Part shown: positions 27,250 to 35,666 of the stretch, in pieces
How positions within the stretch are numbered: the first letter of the stretch is position 1
How the letters are laid out: each line of letters begins with the position of its first letter
Assembly (NCBI GenBank): GCA_039045975.1
Contig: JBCCJA010000009.1
Span: 1 to 64,000, forward strand
Reading direction: 5' to 3'
Length of the DNA: 64,000 bases
DNA from: JBCCJA01 sp039045975
GTDB taxonomy: Bacteria > Planctomycetota > Planctomycetia > Planctomycetales > Planctomycetaceae
Position numbers and translations under genes: made by a program
Notes under the pieces: generated by a model
The model's database searches: none
What the model saw: the letters and a program-made list of their open reading frames with translations, nothing else
What the model was told of the DNA's origin: nothing

Positions 27250-28244
27250 ACGGAGACCGACCGCCGTCGGACGAGGCCCGGCCCGACCCGATCCGGCACG
27301 TCGTCGAGGACCGGGCCCACGGCTGGCGGGTCGACCACTACCTCGGGCGGCTGTACCCGAACTTCAGCCGTTCGGTGATGCAGCGGGCCGTCAAAGAGGG
27401 CCTCGTCCGGCTCAACGGCCTCGAGACCAAGCCCGGCCACCGCCTCCGCGTCAACGACTGCCTCGACGTCGTCCTGCCCGAAGAACGCGACACGACGATC
27501 GCCCCCGAGCCGATCGATCTCGACGTCCTCCACGAGGACGACGCGATCGTCGTCCTCAACAAGCCGGCCGGGCTGATCGTGCACCCCGGCCGCGGGAACC
27601 CGACCGGCACGCTCGCCGCCGGGCTCCAGCACCACTTCGACCGCCTCAGCGACGTCGCCGGGCAATACCGCCCCGGCATCGTGCACCGCCTCGACCGGGA
27701 CACGTCCGGCGTGCTCGTCGTCGCGAAGGACAACCAGGTCCACGGGAAACTGTCGGCCCAGTTCGAGGCCCGGACCGTCGCGAAGCAGTACCTCGCCGTC
27801 GTCAAGGGCCGGGTCGAGTTCGACTCCGACTGGGTCGAAACGTTCGTCCGCACACACCCGAAACACCGCGAAAAAATGATCGTCTGCGAGGAAGGGGGGG
27901 ACGCCCGCATCGCGACGACGTTCTACGAAGTCGCAGACCGAGCCGACGGATACAGCGTCGTCCGCCTGTTCCCGAAGACCGGGCGGACGCACCAGTTGCG
28001 GATCCACATGAAGCACATCGGTCACGTGATCGCCGCCGACAAGCTGTACGGCGGGGCCGAGCAGATCACCCGCGGCGACCTCGACAAACACGCCGAGAAC
28101 GCCGACGAAGTGCTCATCGCCCGGCAGGCGCTCCACGCCCGCGTTCTCGAATTCGATCACCCGCGGACCGGCGCACGCGTTCGTTTCGAGGCCCCGCCGC
28201 CCGACGACATGAGCCGCCTGATCAACGCCCTAAAAAATCTTTAG
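27246..28244 (+). CDS. RluA-family pseudouridine synthase
   Basis: A 332-residue rRNA/tRNA pseudouridine synthase. The N-terminal S4 RNA-binding domain (residues ~28-75) has WRVDHYLGRLYPNFSRS and VRLNGL. The catalytic domain follows with NKPAGLIVHPG, GIVHRLDRDTSG (catalytic Asp ~150), KQYLAVVKG and PKTGRTHQLRIHM. The fold and order fit RluD/RluC-type enzymes that modify 23S rRNA; the target uridines cannot be read from sequence. Starts at a GTG overlapping the previous stop. The TAG stop is part of a TTTAGCC palindrome. Confidence 0.93.
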   Translation: MNGDRPPSDEARPDPIRHVVEDRAHGWRVDHYLGRLYPNFSRSVMQRAVKEGLVRLNGLETKPGHRLRVNDCLDVVLPEERDTTIAPEPIDLDVLHEDDAIVVLNKPAGLIVHPGRGNPTGTLAAGLQHHFDRLSDVAGQYRPGIVHRLDRDTSGVLVVAKDNQVHGKLSAQFEARTVAKQYLAVVKGRVEFDSDWVETFVRTHPKHREKMIVCEEGGDARIATTFYEVADRADGYSVVRLFPKTGRTHQLRIHMKHIGHVIAADKLYGGAEQITRGDLDKHAENADEVLIARQALHARVLEFDHPRTGARVRFEAPPPDDMSRLINALKNL

Positions 28245-28293
28245 CCGCGACCGACAGGGAGCGCGAACACGCTCCCTGTCGGTCGCGGCTAAA
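28240..28293. repeat. Palindromic element, TTTAGCC family
   Basis: Perfect 24-bp inverted repeat with a 6-base loop. The arm begins TTTAGCCGCGACCGACAGGG and is mirrored up to GGTCGCGGCTAAA at 28293. It contains the stop codon of the pseudouridine synthase gene and ends 12 bases before the hemW start. A very strong hairpin, likely to terminate transcription or protect the 3' end. Confidence 0.9.
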
Positions 28294-28305
28294 GGAATCG
28301 AATCG

Positions 28306-29454
28306 ATGCCGCCGCGATCTGTCTACGTCCACGTGCCCTTCTGCCGCCACCGCTGCGGCTACTGCGATTTCACCCTCGTCGCCGGCCGGGACGATCTCAT
28401 CGCGCGGTACCTCGACGCCCTCTTTCTGGAGATCGAAAGGGCAGATCTCACCACTTCGCGACTCGCGATCGACACGATGTTTGTCGGCGGCGGAACTCCC
28501 ACGCACTTGCCCCTCGAGTCTCTTGAACACTTCTTCTCGGTGCTCCATGGCCGCTTCGGACTCGGCTTCGGTAGCAACTATCCCGAGTTCTCCATTGAGG
28601 CGAACCCGCTCGACTGCCTCGACGAGGCCAAAGCCATGGAGCTGCACATCGCCTCCGTCAGTCGCGTCAGCCTCGGTGTCCAGTCGTTTAACCACACTCA
28701 TCTGAAAACACTGGAACGCGATCACACAGCCGATCAAATAGCCGAAGCTGCCGAGATGCTGCGGACTAGCGCAACCGGCGACCTCTCTCTCGATCTGATC
28801 TTTGCGATTCCCGGCCAGACGCTCACCGATTGGGAAGCGGACCTCGACGCCGTCATCGCCCTGAATCCCGAACACGTCTCGACCTACGGCCTGACGATCG
28901 AGAAGGGCACGACCTTCTACGGACGCCGGGCGAAGGGGGAACTCGTCGAGTCGCCCGACGAGCTGCAGCGGGAGATGTACCTGCTGGCGGTCGAGAAGCT
29001 GAACGCGGCCGGGATCGTGCAGTACGAGATCTCCAACTTCGCCCGGCCGGGACACGAGTGCCGGCACAATCTGAACTACTGGCGGGGCGGCGAGTACCTG
29101 GCCTTCGGGCCGGGGGCGGCCCGGCTCGTCGACGGCGTCCGCGCGACGAACCACCGGGGCGTGCTGCAGTACCTGAAACTCGTCGAGGCCGGCTGCGACC
29201 CGACCACCGAGCGTGACGTCCTCGACGACGACACGCGGGCCCGGGAGGCGATCTGGCTCGGCCTGCGGCTCGTCGAGGGGATCGACGTCGACCAGTTCGC
29301 AACCCGTTTCGGCAGGCCGCCGAGCGATCTGGCGGGCGAGGCAGCCTACGACGGACTGCTCGCCGACGGCCTGATCGACGACGCCGGCGGTCGGCTACGG
29401 CTCACGGGAGAGGGCCGGATTCTGGCCGACGGGGTCGCGGAAGCCTTTTTCTGA
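28306..29454 (+). CDS. hemW: HemW-like radical SAM protein
   Basis: A 382-residue radical SAM protein of the HemN/HemW family. The cluster motif C-x3-C-x2-C is at residues 13-20 (VPFCRHRCGYCDF). GGGTPTHLP follows, then SIEANP, SRVSLGVQSF, and DLIFAIPGQTLTDWEADL. The C-terminal HemN-like region has YEISNFARPGHECRHNLNYW. HemW is a heme chaperone rather than a coproporphyrinogen oxidase. The gene starts 12 bases after a palindrome. Base composition changes within it. From about 28420 to 28860, codons end often in A or T, while the 3' part has the strong C/G third bases of its neighbours, which suggests a recombinant gene. Confidence 0.9.
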   Translation: MPPRSVYVHVPFCRHRCGYCDFTLVAGRDDLIARYLDALFLEIERADLTTSRLAIDTMFVGGGTPTHLPLESLEHFFSVLHGRFGLGFGSNYPEFSIEANPLDCLDEAKAMELHIASVSRVSLGVQSFNHTHLKTLERDHTADQIAEAAEMLRTSATGDLSLDLIFAIPGQTLTDWEADLDAVIALNPEHVSTYGLTIEKGTTFYGRRAKGELVESPDELQREMYLLAVEKLNAAGIVQYEISNFARPGHECRHNLNYWRGGEYLAFGPGAARLVDGVRATNHRGVLQYLKLVEAGCDPTTERDVLDDDTRAREAIWLGLRLVEGIDVDQFATRFGRPPSDLAGEAAYDGLLADGLIDDAGGRLRLTGEGRILADGVAEAFF

Positions 29455-29549
29455 GCATCGCGACGTCGGCTGGAGCCGGCCGGAGGTCGCCCCTACGATT
29501 AGCAAGGCCAGCCAACCGCCCGCCGTTCTCTCGCGTACCCGATCCTGTC

Positions 29550-30347
29550 ATGCAAGACCGCGTCGAGATATTCCCACACGTCATCGAGATGAACTACCAG
29601 GCCCGCCGACGGCTGGGCTGTTGCGTTTATCTGATCTTCGACGGCCACGACTGGCTGCTGCTCGACATCGGGTACACCGACGTCACGGCCGAGATCATCG
29701 AGATGATCCGGCAGATGGACTTCCCGCTGGCGAACTGCAAATACCTGATCGCCAGCCACGCCGACGTCGACCACATCCAGGGACTCGCCGAGGCGAGGCG
29801 GCTGCTGCCGAACGCCGAGGTGCTCGGCCACCCGGCAACGGCCAAGATTCTGAGCGAGAAAGACGCGATCACCGCGTACGCCTCGATCCCGGCCCAGGAG
29901 ATCGACCTCGACCTGCCCGACATCAAGATCGACCGGCAGATCAACGAAGGCGACGAGATCACCCTGGGCTCGCTGACGTTGAAAACGTGGCACACGCCGG
30001 GCCACACCGACGGCCAGCTCGCGTTCCAGCTGGGGAACCTGCTCTTTAGCGGGGATAACATCTATCGCGACGGTGGGGTCGGAAACATTGACGCCCACCA
30101 CGGCAGCGACATCCCCGACTTCATCCGCTCGCTTGAGCGGATCCGTGACGACGACTCGGTCGAATATCTGCTGCCGGCCCACGGCCCGGTCTTCCGGAAG
30201 GAACCGCCACTGGTCCAGGCCGCCATCGACCGCCTGACCGGTTATCTGCACCTGTCAGACTTCGGCACGTGCGCGGTCGACTGGCCGTTGCTGGAAGAGT
30301 GGGACAGCGAGCTGATCAAGGGCTTTGACCCCGCCGCCCTCTCCTGA
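29550..30347 (+). CDS. Metallo-beta-lactamase fold hydrolase
   Basis: A 265-residue MBL-fold protein. The usual T-H-x-H-x-D-H motif appears as SHADVDHI (H70, D72, D74, H75), with Asp where the second His normally stands. The remaining ligands are present: WHTPGHTDGQ, FSGDNIY and LLPAHGPVF. The substrate is unknown; glyoxalase-II-like thioesterases or related hydrolases are the nearest general types. No signal peptide. It is 95 bases downstream of hemW and may be transcribed with it. Confidence 0.85.
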   Translation: MQDRVEIFPHVIEMNYQARRRLGCCVYLIFDGHDWLLLDIGYTDVTAEIIEMIRQMDFPLANCKYLIASHADVDHIQGLAEARRLLPNAEVLGHPATAKILSEKDAITAYASIPAQEIDLDLPDIKIDRQINEGDEITLGSLTLKTWHTPGHTDGQLAFQLGNLLFSGDNIYRDGGVGNIDAHHGSDIPDFIRSLERIRDDDSVEYLLPAHGPVFRKEPPLVQAAIDRLTGYLHLSDFGTCAVDWPLLEEWDSELIKGFDPAALS

Positions 30348-30419
30348 AGCGAACACTGGCCCCGTTTGCGGCATACAATTCGCGTGTCAGAACGACATGC
30401 GAATCAAAGCCGTCAATAA

Positions 30420-30449
30420 GGCAGTTGCGGGCGGGAGTGCCCGACTGCC
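30420..30449 (+). promoter_or_regulatory. 5'-UTR hairpin ahead of the GroES-like gene
   Basis: GGCAGT and GGGC pair with GCCCGACTGCC at 30439-30449, giving a bulged hairpin that ends 4 bases before the ribosome site GGAGG (30453-30457). A TACAAT, a good -10 box, lies at 30374-30379. The hairpin could tune translation with temperature or time. It does not match the CIRCE operator. Confidence 0.35.
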
Positions 30450-30461
30450 ATCGGAGGCCCC

Positions 30462-30812
30462 ATGAACGACTACGTCGAGCCGCTCGGCAAGCGGATCCTG
30501 ATCCGCAAAGACGAGGCCCGTCAGACGACGAAGGGCGGGATCGTCCTGCCCGACGACGCCGAGATCCCGACGATCACCGGCCGCGTCGTCGAGATCAGCC
30601 ACCAGATCGACCGCGACGAGGACTTCCCGGTCCGCAAGTACGACAAGGTGCTGTTCCACCCCAAGCGGGCGATCCCGGTCGACCTCGAGGCCGACAACCT
30701 GCTGTTCGTCGTCCCGATCGAAGACGTCTGCGCCGTCTTCCGCCGGTCCGAGACGCGGGCGTTACCCGGTCCGGTCGCCGACGACGCCGGCGAGATCGAA
30801 GAAGACATTTAG
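30462..30812 (+). CDS. GroES-like co-chaperonin
   Basis: A 116-residue Cpn10-family protein with PLGKRILIRKDEA at the N-terminus. The mobile loop region QTTKGGIVLPDDAE contacts GroEL in canonical GroES, and YDKVLFHPK and a VVPIEDVCAVF end strand follow. About 20 extra C-terminal residues are acidic. It has no groEL beside it and its roof region differs from typical GroES, so it may be an auxiliary co-chaperonin. Strong ribosome site GGAGG. The last codon and TAG stop lie at the start of a perfect palindrome. Confidence 0.88.
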   Translation: MNDYVEPLGKRILIRKDEARQTTKGGIVLPDDAEIPTITGRVVEISHQIDRDEDFPVRKYDKVLFHPKRAIPVDLEADNLLFVVPIEDVCAVFRRSETRALPGPVADDAGEIEEDI

Positions 30813-30874
30813 CCGCAGGCCGGTAGGCCGCGCTTCGAGTCACCGGACACGCGGCCTACCGGCCTGCGGCTAAA
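30808..30874. repeat. Palindromic element, TTTAGCC family
   Basis: Perfect 25-bp inverted repeat with a 17-base loop. The left arm (30808-30832) starts TTTAGCCGCAGGCCGGTAGG; the right arm (30850-30874) mirrors it to GCGGCTAAA. It lies between the converging GroES-like and rplU genes and contains the stop codon of the first. Likely a bidirectional terminator. Confidence 0.9.
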
Positions 30875-30881
30875 CGGGAGC

Positions 30882-31268
30882 TCACTCGGCGGCCTGCTCC
30901 GCGTCGGCGGCGAACGCGTTCTTGCCGTCGTCCTCGCTCACTTCCAGCCCCGGGACGTCGATCGCGGTGACGTTCACGAGGGTGTACTTCTGGCGGTGAC
31001 CGGTGTGCCGCCGCGAGTTCTTGCGGCGGCGGATCTTCTGGATCTCGAGCTTCTCGCCCTTTTCCTCGGCGACGACGACCTCGGCGGTCACTTTCGCACC
31101 CTCGATGAGCGGCTTGCCGACCACGCTCGCGGCCCCGCCGTTGGCGAGCATCACCTTTTCGAGCGTCAGAGTGTCGCCGTCTTTCGCCTCGGAGCGGTAA
31201 TCGAGTGACACACGACGGCCGACCTCGACGCGATACTGGCGGCTGCCGTCTTCAATAATCGCAAACAT
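30882..31268 (-). CDS. rplU: 50S ribosomal protein L21
   Basis: A 128-residue ribosomal protein. It starts MFAIIEDGSRQYRVEVG and has VMLANGGAASVVGKPLIEGAKV. The 23S-binding signature KIRRRKNSRRHTGHRQKYT follows at residues ~78-96. The acidic C-terminal extension (SEDDGKNAFAADAEQAAE) is longer than usual. The gene is downstream of the RNase E/G gene on the same strand, an order found in many bacteria, but rpmA (L27) and obg, its usual followers, are absent; a palindrome and a converging gene come next. Confidence 0.96.
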   Translation of the reverse strand: MFAIIEDGSRQYRVEVGRRVSLDYRSEAKDGDTLTLEKVMLANGGAASVVGKPLIEGAKVTAEVVVAEEKGEKLEIQKIRRRKNSRRHTGHRQKYTLVNVTAIDVPGLEVSEDDGKNAFAADAEQAAE

Positions 31269-31383
31269 CTTCGAATCTCACTATGGGGCGGTGTGGGCTC
31301 GGATTCGGTTCCGAATGCCTGTGGCCTGCCCGAACGAATCTTCCTCCCACGCGGGTCGCGAACGGTAACGAGCCGCCACCCGA

Positions 31384-31535
31384 AAGGCGAGCCGGGCGGC
31401 GTCAGCCCCCGGATAGGTCCGGTGTACGCCGACCTTGTCCGACTCGGGATCGACGGACAGCCGACTGGGGACGACGCGCGAAGCTTTCCGCCTCCACCGT
31501 ACTTATCCCCGGGCTGACGCACCGGGGCTCGCCTT
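31384..31535. repeat. Palindromic element, AGGCGAGCC...GTCAGCCCCCGG family
   Basis: Imperfect inverted repeat with ~33-base arms. The left (31384-31416) reads AAGGCGAGCCGGGCGGCGTC and on to CCCCCGGATA. The right (31502-31535) is its complement, starting CTTATCCCCGGGCTGACGC. About 85 bases separate them. It fills most of the gap between the RNase E/G and rplU genes; nothing else is seen there. Confidence 0.75.
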
Positions 31536-31543
31536 GTCGGTTG

Positions 31544-33103
31544 CTAAAACATCGAGGACGAGTCGGCCGTCGACAGGTGCTTCAGGTCGCGGCCGTTGTC
31601 GTCAGAAACGCGGAGAACAAGGTGCTCCGGGCCGACCCCGCCGCGGGACTCGACGAGCACCTCGATGTCGCGTTCCTCCTCGATCCGCGTCAGGTCACGC
31701 CGCTTGCGGTTGTAGAGGTAGTGTGCGACGCGTTCGTGGACCTCGACGCCGATGCGGGCGACGTCGTCGTCGGTGCTCGCTTTCAAGATCGCCCGGACGA
31801 CGTCGATCGCCATGCTCTCGGCCGTCTTCACCATGCCCGAGCCGTTGCAGCAGGGGCAGTCCTGATAGATCGACCGCCTTAGCGACGGGCGGATCCGCTG
31901 CCGCGTCATCTCGATCAGGCCGAACGGGCTCGTGCGGTGGATCTTCGTGCGGGCCCGGTCGCGTTCGACGGCCTCCTCAAGGGCCCGCTCGACGCCGCGG
32001 CGGTGACGCTCGTCCCGCATATCGATGAAGTCGTTGCAGATCACGCCGCCGAGGTCACGCAGGCGGAGCTGCCGGGCGATCTCGTCGGCCGCCTTGAGGT
32101 TCACCTTGTAGGCGTTCCGCTCGGGATCGGAGTCGATGCGACTCGACCCGCTATTGACGTCGATCGCGACCAACGCCTCGGTCTGCTCGATGACGAGCGA
32201 CCCGCCACCCTTCAGCGGGACGGTGCGACATTGGATCTTCTTGATCTCGCCGTCGATGTCATACTTCTGGAACAGCGGCTTCGGGCCCGAGTACAGCTTT
32301 ACGCGGTCGGCGAAGGCCGGCATGACGAGCTTCATGAAGCCGCGGGCCCGCTCGTATGCGCCCGGCTCGTCGATGTAGACCGTGTCGATCTCGGCGTTGA
32401 AGATGTCGCGGATCGTCCGCAGCATCATGTCGGACTCTTCGTAGATCTCGCCGAGGCCGTCCTTATCGTCGAGCCGTTCGTGGATCGTCTTCCACAGCCG
32501 GCAGAGGTAGTGCAGGTCGCGGGACAGGTCCTCTCGCGAGCGGTCCATGCCTGCGGTCCGGATGATGAAGCCAAGGCCCTCCGGCGGATCGAGCGCCTTC
32601 ATCATCCGCTTCAGCTTCCGGCGGGCGTCCTCGTCCTCGATCTTGCGGCTGACGCCGACGCGGCCGAGGCTCGGCATCAGCACGAGATAACGGCCCGGGA
32701 TGCTGATGTAGGTCGACAGCGTCGGCCCCTTCGTGCCGATGCCCTCCTTGATGACCTGCACGAGGACTTCGCTGCCGCGGCGGAAGATCTCCTGGATCGG
32801 CGGCTTGTCTTTGCGGCGGTCGTCGTCGCGGTCGCGTTCCCGGTCCGACCCGTTCTCCAGGTGCCGGTAGTAGATCGAGTCGATGTCGCTGACGTGCAGG
32901 AAGCCGTTACGGCCGACGCCGAAGTCGACGAACGCCGCCTGGATCGACGGCTCGATGTTGACGATCTTGCCCTTGTAGATGTTGCCGGCGAAATTGTCCT
33001 GGCTGCTCCGCTCTAGATAGAGCTCTTCGAGGACGCCGTCCTCGACGATCGCGATGCGACACTCCTCCGGCTGGAGGATGTTCACGAGCATTTCTTTTTT
33101 CAC
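31544..33103 (-). CDS. rng: Ribonuclease E/G
   Basis: A 519-residue single-strand endoribonuclease. The N-terminus VKKEMLVNILQPEECRIAIVE leads into an S1 domain (residues ~35-130). An unusual acidic/basic insert in it contains DRERDRDDDRRKDK. The catalytic part has ALVAIDVNSGS and GVICNDFIDM, which supply the metal-binding aspartates. The zinc-link CPCCNGSG is followed by a small C-terminal domain. There is no long degradosome scaffold, so RNase G-like by length. The GTG at 33103 has GGAGAG a few bases upstream and gives the standard KKEML start. It processes rRNA and tRNA precursors and decays mRNA; the rplU gene lies downstream. Confidence 0.93.
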   Translation of the reverse strand: MKKEMLVNILQPEECRIAIVEDGVLEELYLERSSQDNFAGNIYKGKIVNIEPSIQAAFVDFGVGRNGFLHVSDIDSIYYRHLENGSDRERDRDDDRRKDKPPIQEIFRRGSEVLVQVIKEGIGTKGPTLSTYISIPGRYLVLMPSLGRVGVSRKIEDEDARRKLKRMMKALDPPEGLGFIIRTAGMDRSREDLSRDLHYLCRLWKTIHERLDDKDGLGEIYEESDMMLRTIRDIFNAEIDTVYIDEPGAYERARGFMKLVMPAFADRVKLYSGPKPLFQKYDIDGEIKKIQCRTVPLKGGGSLVIEQTEALVAIDVNSGSSRIDSDPERNAYKVNLKAADEIARQLRLRDLGGVICNDFIDMRDERHRRGVERALEEAVERDRARTKIHRTSPFGLIEMTRQRIRPSLRRSIYQDCPCCNGSGMVKTAESMAIDVVRAILKASTDDDVARIGVEVHERVAHYLYNRKRRDLTRIEEERDIEVLVESRGGVGPEHLVLRVSDDNGRDLKHLSTADSSSMF

Positions 33104-33439
33104 GGGTCTCTCCGGGTGTGTGCCCCGGCCCGAGCCCCGGCCGTCTTCAGCAGCGCACCCCGAAATACAATCCGGACGGGTGCACGAAGTCGGCACACGC
33201 CACGCATCGTCGGAACGCGTAACGCGCCTGTCCTTCCGTCGGCCGTGGCGTCCTGACAGGACGTCGCGACGGCCGCCGCGAGGACGGGCGGTGAAAGACG
33301 GCCGGCGTTTCGGGCCGGCTCAATGATTCGATTGGAAACGATGAAATCTGTGCGGAGACGGCACGCTGCCGCCCGCGGGTCGCGGACCGGCCGAGGCCGG
33401 GCGCGGGTGTACGGTGTTCGGGCCGGGAGGAGGGCGGAT
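33104..33439. other. Intergenic region between ptsI and RNase E/G genes
   Basis: A 336-base stretch without a gene. It holds a GCCGGC/GCCGGC hairpin at 33301-33319, followed on the minus strand by CGTCTTTC, which could terminate the ptsI transcript. A second small repeat is GTCCTGACAGGAC near 33252-33264. The rest would be the 5' leader of the RNase E/G mRNA, a place where such genes are often autoregulated. Confidence 0.4.
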
Positions 33440-35188
33440 TCATTCGGCCTCCCCCCGCAGCACGGCGAGCCGGCCCATCAGGTAGCTGTCGATGTCGGAC
33501 GCGACCTCGAGCTGCATGACGTGCCGGGCGATCGCCGCCGCGGTCGGTCTGTCGAGCCGGCCGATCGTGTCTTTGACCTGAGGGATCGCCTGCGGCGTGA
33601 CGCTGACCTGCTTCAGTCCCAGCCCGATCAGCACGGGCAGGTACTTCGGGTCGGAGCTCATCTGGCCGCAGACGGTCACGGGGATGCCGGCTTTCCGGCC
33701 GGCGCGGATCACACGCCGGATCAGGCGGAGGACCGACGGATCCCCCGAGTTGTACAGCGGCGCGACCAGCGTCTCGGCCCGGTCGACCGCCAGGGTGTAT
33801 TGGATCAGGTCGTTCGTGCCGATCGAAAAGAAGTCGACCACTTGGGCGAATTCTTCGGCGAGCAACGCCGCCGACGGCACCTCTACCATCATGCCGACCG
33901 GGATGTCGCGGCGGAAGGCAACCCCGTCCTCCTCGAGGTCCTCCTGAACCTCTTTGAGCACGAACTTCGCCTGGCGGATCTCGGCGAGCGTCGAGATCAG
34001 CGGGAACATGATACGCACGTCGCCCTCGACCGACGCACGCAGGATCGCCCGCAGTTGCGTCTTGAACAGCGACTGATCGACCAGGCTCAGCCGGATGCTC
34101 CGCAGGCCGAGGGCCGAGTGCGTCTCGTCGGCCTGTTCGGCCCCGAGCAGCGTGTGGGGCATCTTGTCGGCCCCGAGGTCGAGCGTGCGGATCGTGACCG
34201 GCTTCGACCCGCACGCCGCGATCACACGTCGGTACGCCGCAACGTGGTCGTCCTCCGTCGGCTCGACCTCGCGTCCGAGGTACAGGAACTCCGTCCGGTA
34301 CAAGCCGACCCCGTCCGCCCCGCGTTCGACGCAGTGATCGACCTCGTCCGGGAACTCGATGTTCCCGAGCACCCGGATGCGCTCCCCGTCGGCGGTCTGC
34401 GGTACGACGTCGGCGAACGCCTCCCGGCGGACGGCAAGCGTGTGCTGTTCCGCGAGGCGTTCCCGGTAGCGGGCCAGCGTCCCGTCGTCCGGCGCGATGA
34501 TGATCACGCCCTGGTCGCCGTCGACGATGACCGTCTCGCCCCCGCCCAGACCGTCGAGGAACCGCCCGACGCCGACCAACGCCGGGATCTCCAACGCCCC
34601 GGCGAGGATCGACGTGTGGCTCGTCCGGCCGCCGGTCTCGGTCACGAACGCGTGCACGTGGCGTCGGTCGAGCGACGCGGTCTCGCTCGGCGTCAGGTTG
34701 TGCGCGACGACGATCGCCGGCGCGACGAGCGACGCGACCTCGCCCCGCGGCTCGCCCAGCAGCCGGCTGAGCAGGTGCTTCTCCAGGTCGAGCAGGTCGT
34801 TCGAACGCTCCGCGAGCAGCGGCTTGCCGATCCCTTGCAGCAGCTCCGCGTAACGGCGGATCACCTTCCGCACGGCGTGCTCGGGGGCGTACGACTTCGT
34901 CCGGATCAGCGTCTCGATCTCGCCGACCAGGTTCGGATCGGCCAGCAACTGACGATGCGCCGAAAAGATTGCCCCGTACTGCGTCCCGAAACGGTCGGCG
35001 GCGACGTGTTCGTTCTCTTCGAGATCGACCCCGACGGCGTCGATCGCGCGACGCAGACGGGCCAGTTCCGTCTCGATCGCGTCGACCGGGACGAACTGGT
35101 CGGGGATCTTGAACACCTCCGCCCCGAGCACGACCGACGGGCCGATCGCGACTCCGGGAGAGACCGCGATGCCACGTTTGATCAGCAT
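33440..35188 (-). CDS. ptsI: PTS enzyme I (phosphoenolpyruvate-protein phosphotransferase)
   Basis: A 582-residue enzyme I. It takes phosphate from PEP and passes it to HPr. The phosphorylated histidine is His191 in TETGGRTSHTSIL. The C-terminal PEP-binding barrel has GLYRTEFLYL, TLDLGADKM, GLRSIRLSL, VGMMVEVPSA, FFSIGTNDLIQY and VCGQMSSDPK, which carries the catalytic Cys where CGE(M/L)A is usual. No N-terminal GAF domain, so it is the sugar-type rather than PtsP form. The start at 35188 gives the family beginning LIKRGIAVSPG. The order on the minus strand is EIIA, HPr, EI, with no EIIB or EIIC. Confidence 0.94.
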   Translation of the reverse strand: MLIKRGIAVSPGVAIGPSVVLGAEVFKIPDQFVPVDAIETELARLRRAIDAVGVDLEENEHVAADRFGTQYGAIFSAHRQLLADPNLVGEIETLIRTKSYAPEHAVRKVIRRYAELLQGIGKPLLAERSNDLLDLEKHLLSRLLGEPRGEVASLVAPAIVVAHNLTPSETASLDRRHVHAFVTETGGRTSHTSILAGALEIPALVGVGRFLDGLGGGETVIVDGDQGVIIIAPDDGTLARYRERLAEQHTLAVRREAFADVVPQTADGERIRVLGNIEFPDEVDHCVERGADGVGLYRTEFLYLGREVEPTEDDHVAAYRRVIAACGSKPVTIRTLDLGADKMPHTLLGAEQADETHSALGLRSIRLSLVDQSLFKTQLRAILRASVEGDVRIMFPLISTLAEIRQAKFVLKEVQEDLEEDGVAFRRDIPVGMMVEVPSAALLAEEFAQVVDFFSIGTNDLIQYTLAVDRAETLVAPLYNSGDPSVLRLIRRVIRAGRKAGIPVTVCGQMSSDPKYLPVLIGLGLKQVSVTPQAIPQVKDTIGRLDRPTAAAIARHVMQLEVASDIDSYLMGRLAVLRGEAE

Positions 35189-35280
35189 GGCGTTCGAGCG
35201 GGCACTTCGGGGCGGGGCGGTCGCAGACAACCGGCCAGCCTACGGCGCAGGACCCCGGGTGACGACCCGACCGCCGCGGC

Positions 35281-35586
35281 TCAGCCCGGCTCGGGGAACC
35301 CGCGGTCGAACAGTTCGAGAACCGCCGCGGCCGCCGCGTCGGCGTCGCGGCCCGTCGCCTCGATCCGCACCTCCTCGCCCGGCCCGATCGCCAACGCGAG
35401 CATTTCGAGCATCGAAGTCACGTCAGCCGAAGGCCCGCCCGGCCGGCCGATACGGACCGCAGAAACGAAATCGGCCGCGGTCGTCGCGATAATCGTCAGG
35501 GGCCGCATGTGCAGGCCCTCCGGCAGACCGACCAGCGTGTCGATCACCCGCACCTCGGGCCCGCTACCTTCGTCACCGGCCGACAC
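35281..35586 (-). CDS. ptsH: HPr-family phosphocarrier protein
   Basis: A 101-residue HPr. The phosphorylated histidine is in LPEGLHMRPLTII (His26). The regulatory serine corresponds to Ser58 in ADVTSMLEMLALAI, spaced like Ser46 of classical HPr. The first ~10 residues are an acidic extension. It relays phosphate between the EI and EIIA products encoded on either side. With no sugar permease here, the relay is more likely regulatory. A Ser46-type residue suggests an HPr kinase could act on it, but none is encoded nearby. Confidence 0.9.
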   Translation of the reverse strand: MSAGDEGSGPEVRVIDTLVGLPEGLHMRPLTIIATTAADFVSAVRIGRPGGPSADVTSMLEMLALAIGPGEEVRIEATGRDADAAAAAVLELFDRGFPEPG

Positions 35587-35666
35587 GGGTTCTCCTAAGC
35601 CACAGGTACGCAGTGTCTTAGTCCCGAGCCTTGGGGCGGCCGGGCCGCCGACGATGCCGGAAGCAC

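Noticed and set aside
30420..30449. CIRCE/HrcA operator before the GroES-like gene
   Set aside because: The repeat does not contain TTAGCACTC or its partner; it is a G/C hairpin of different sequence.
31283..31540. A plus-strand coding region in the rng-rplU gap
   Set aside because: The frame runs over the palindrome and then antisense into the RNase E/G gene; no protein-like features.
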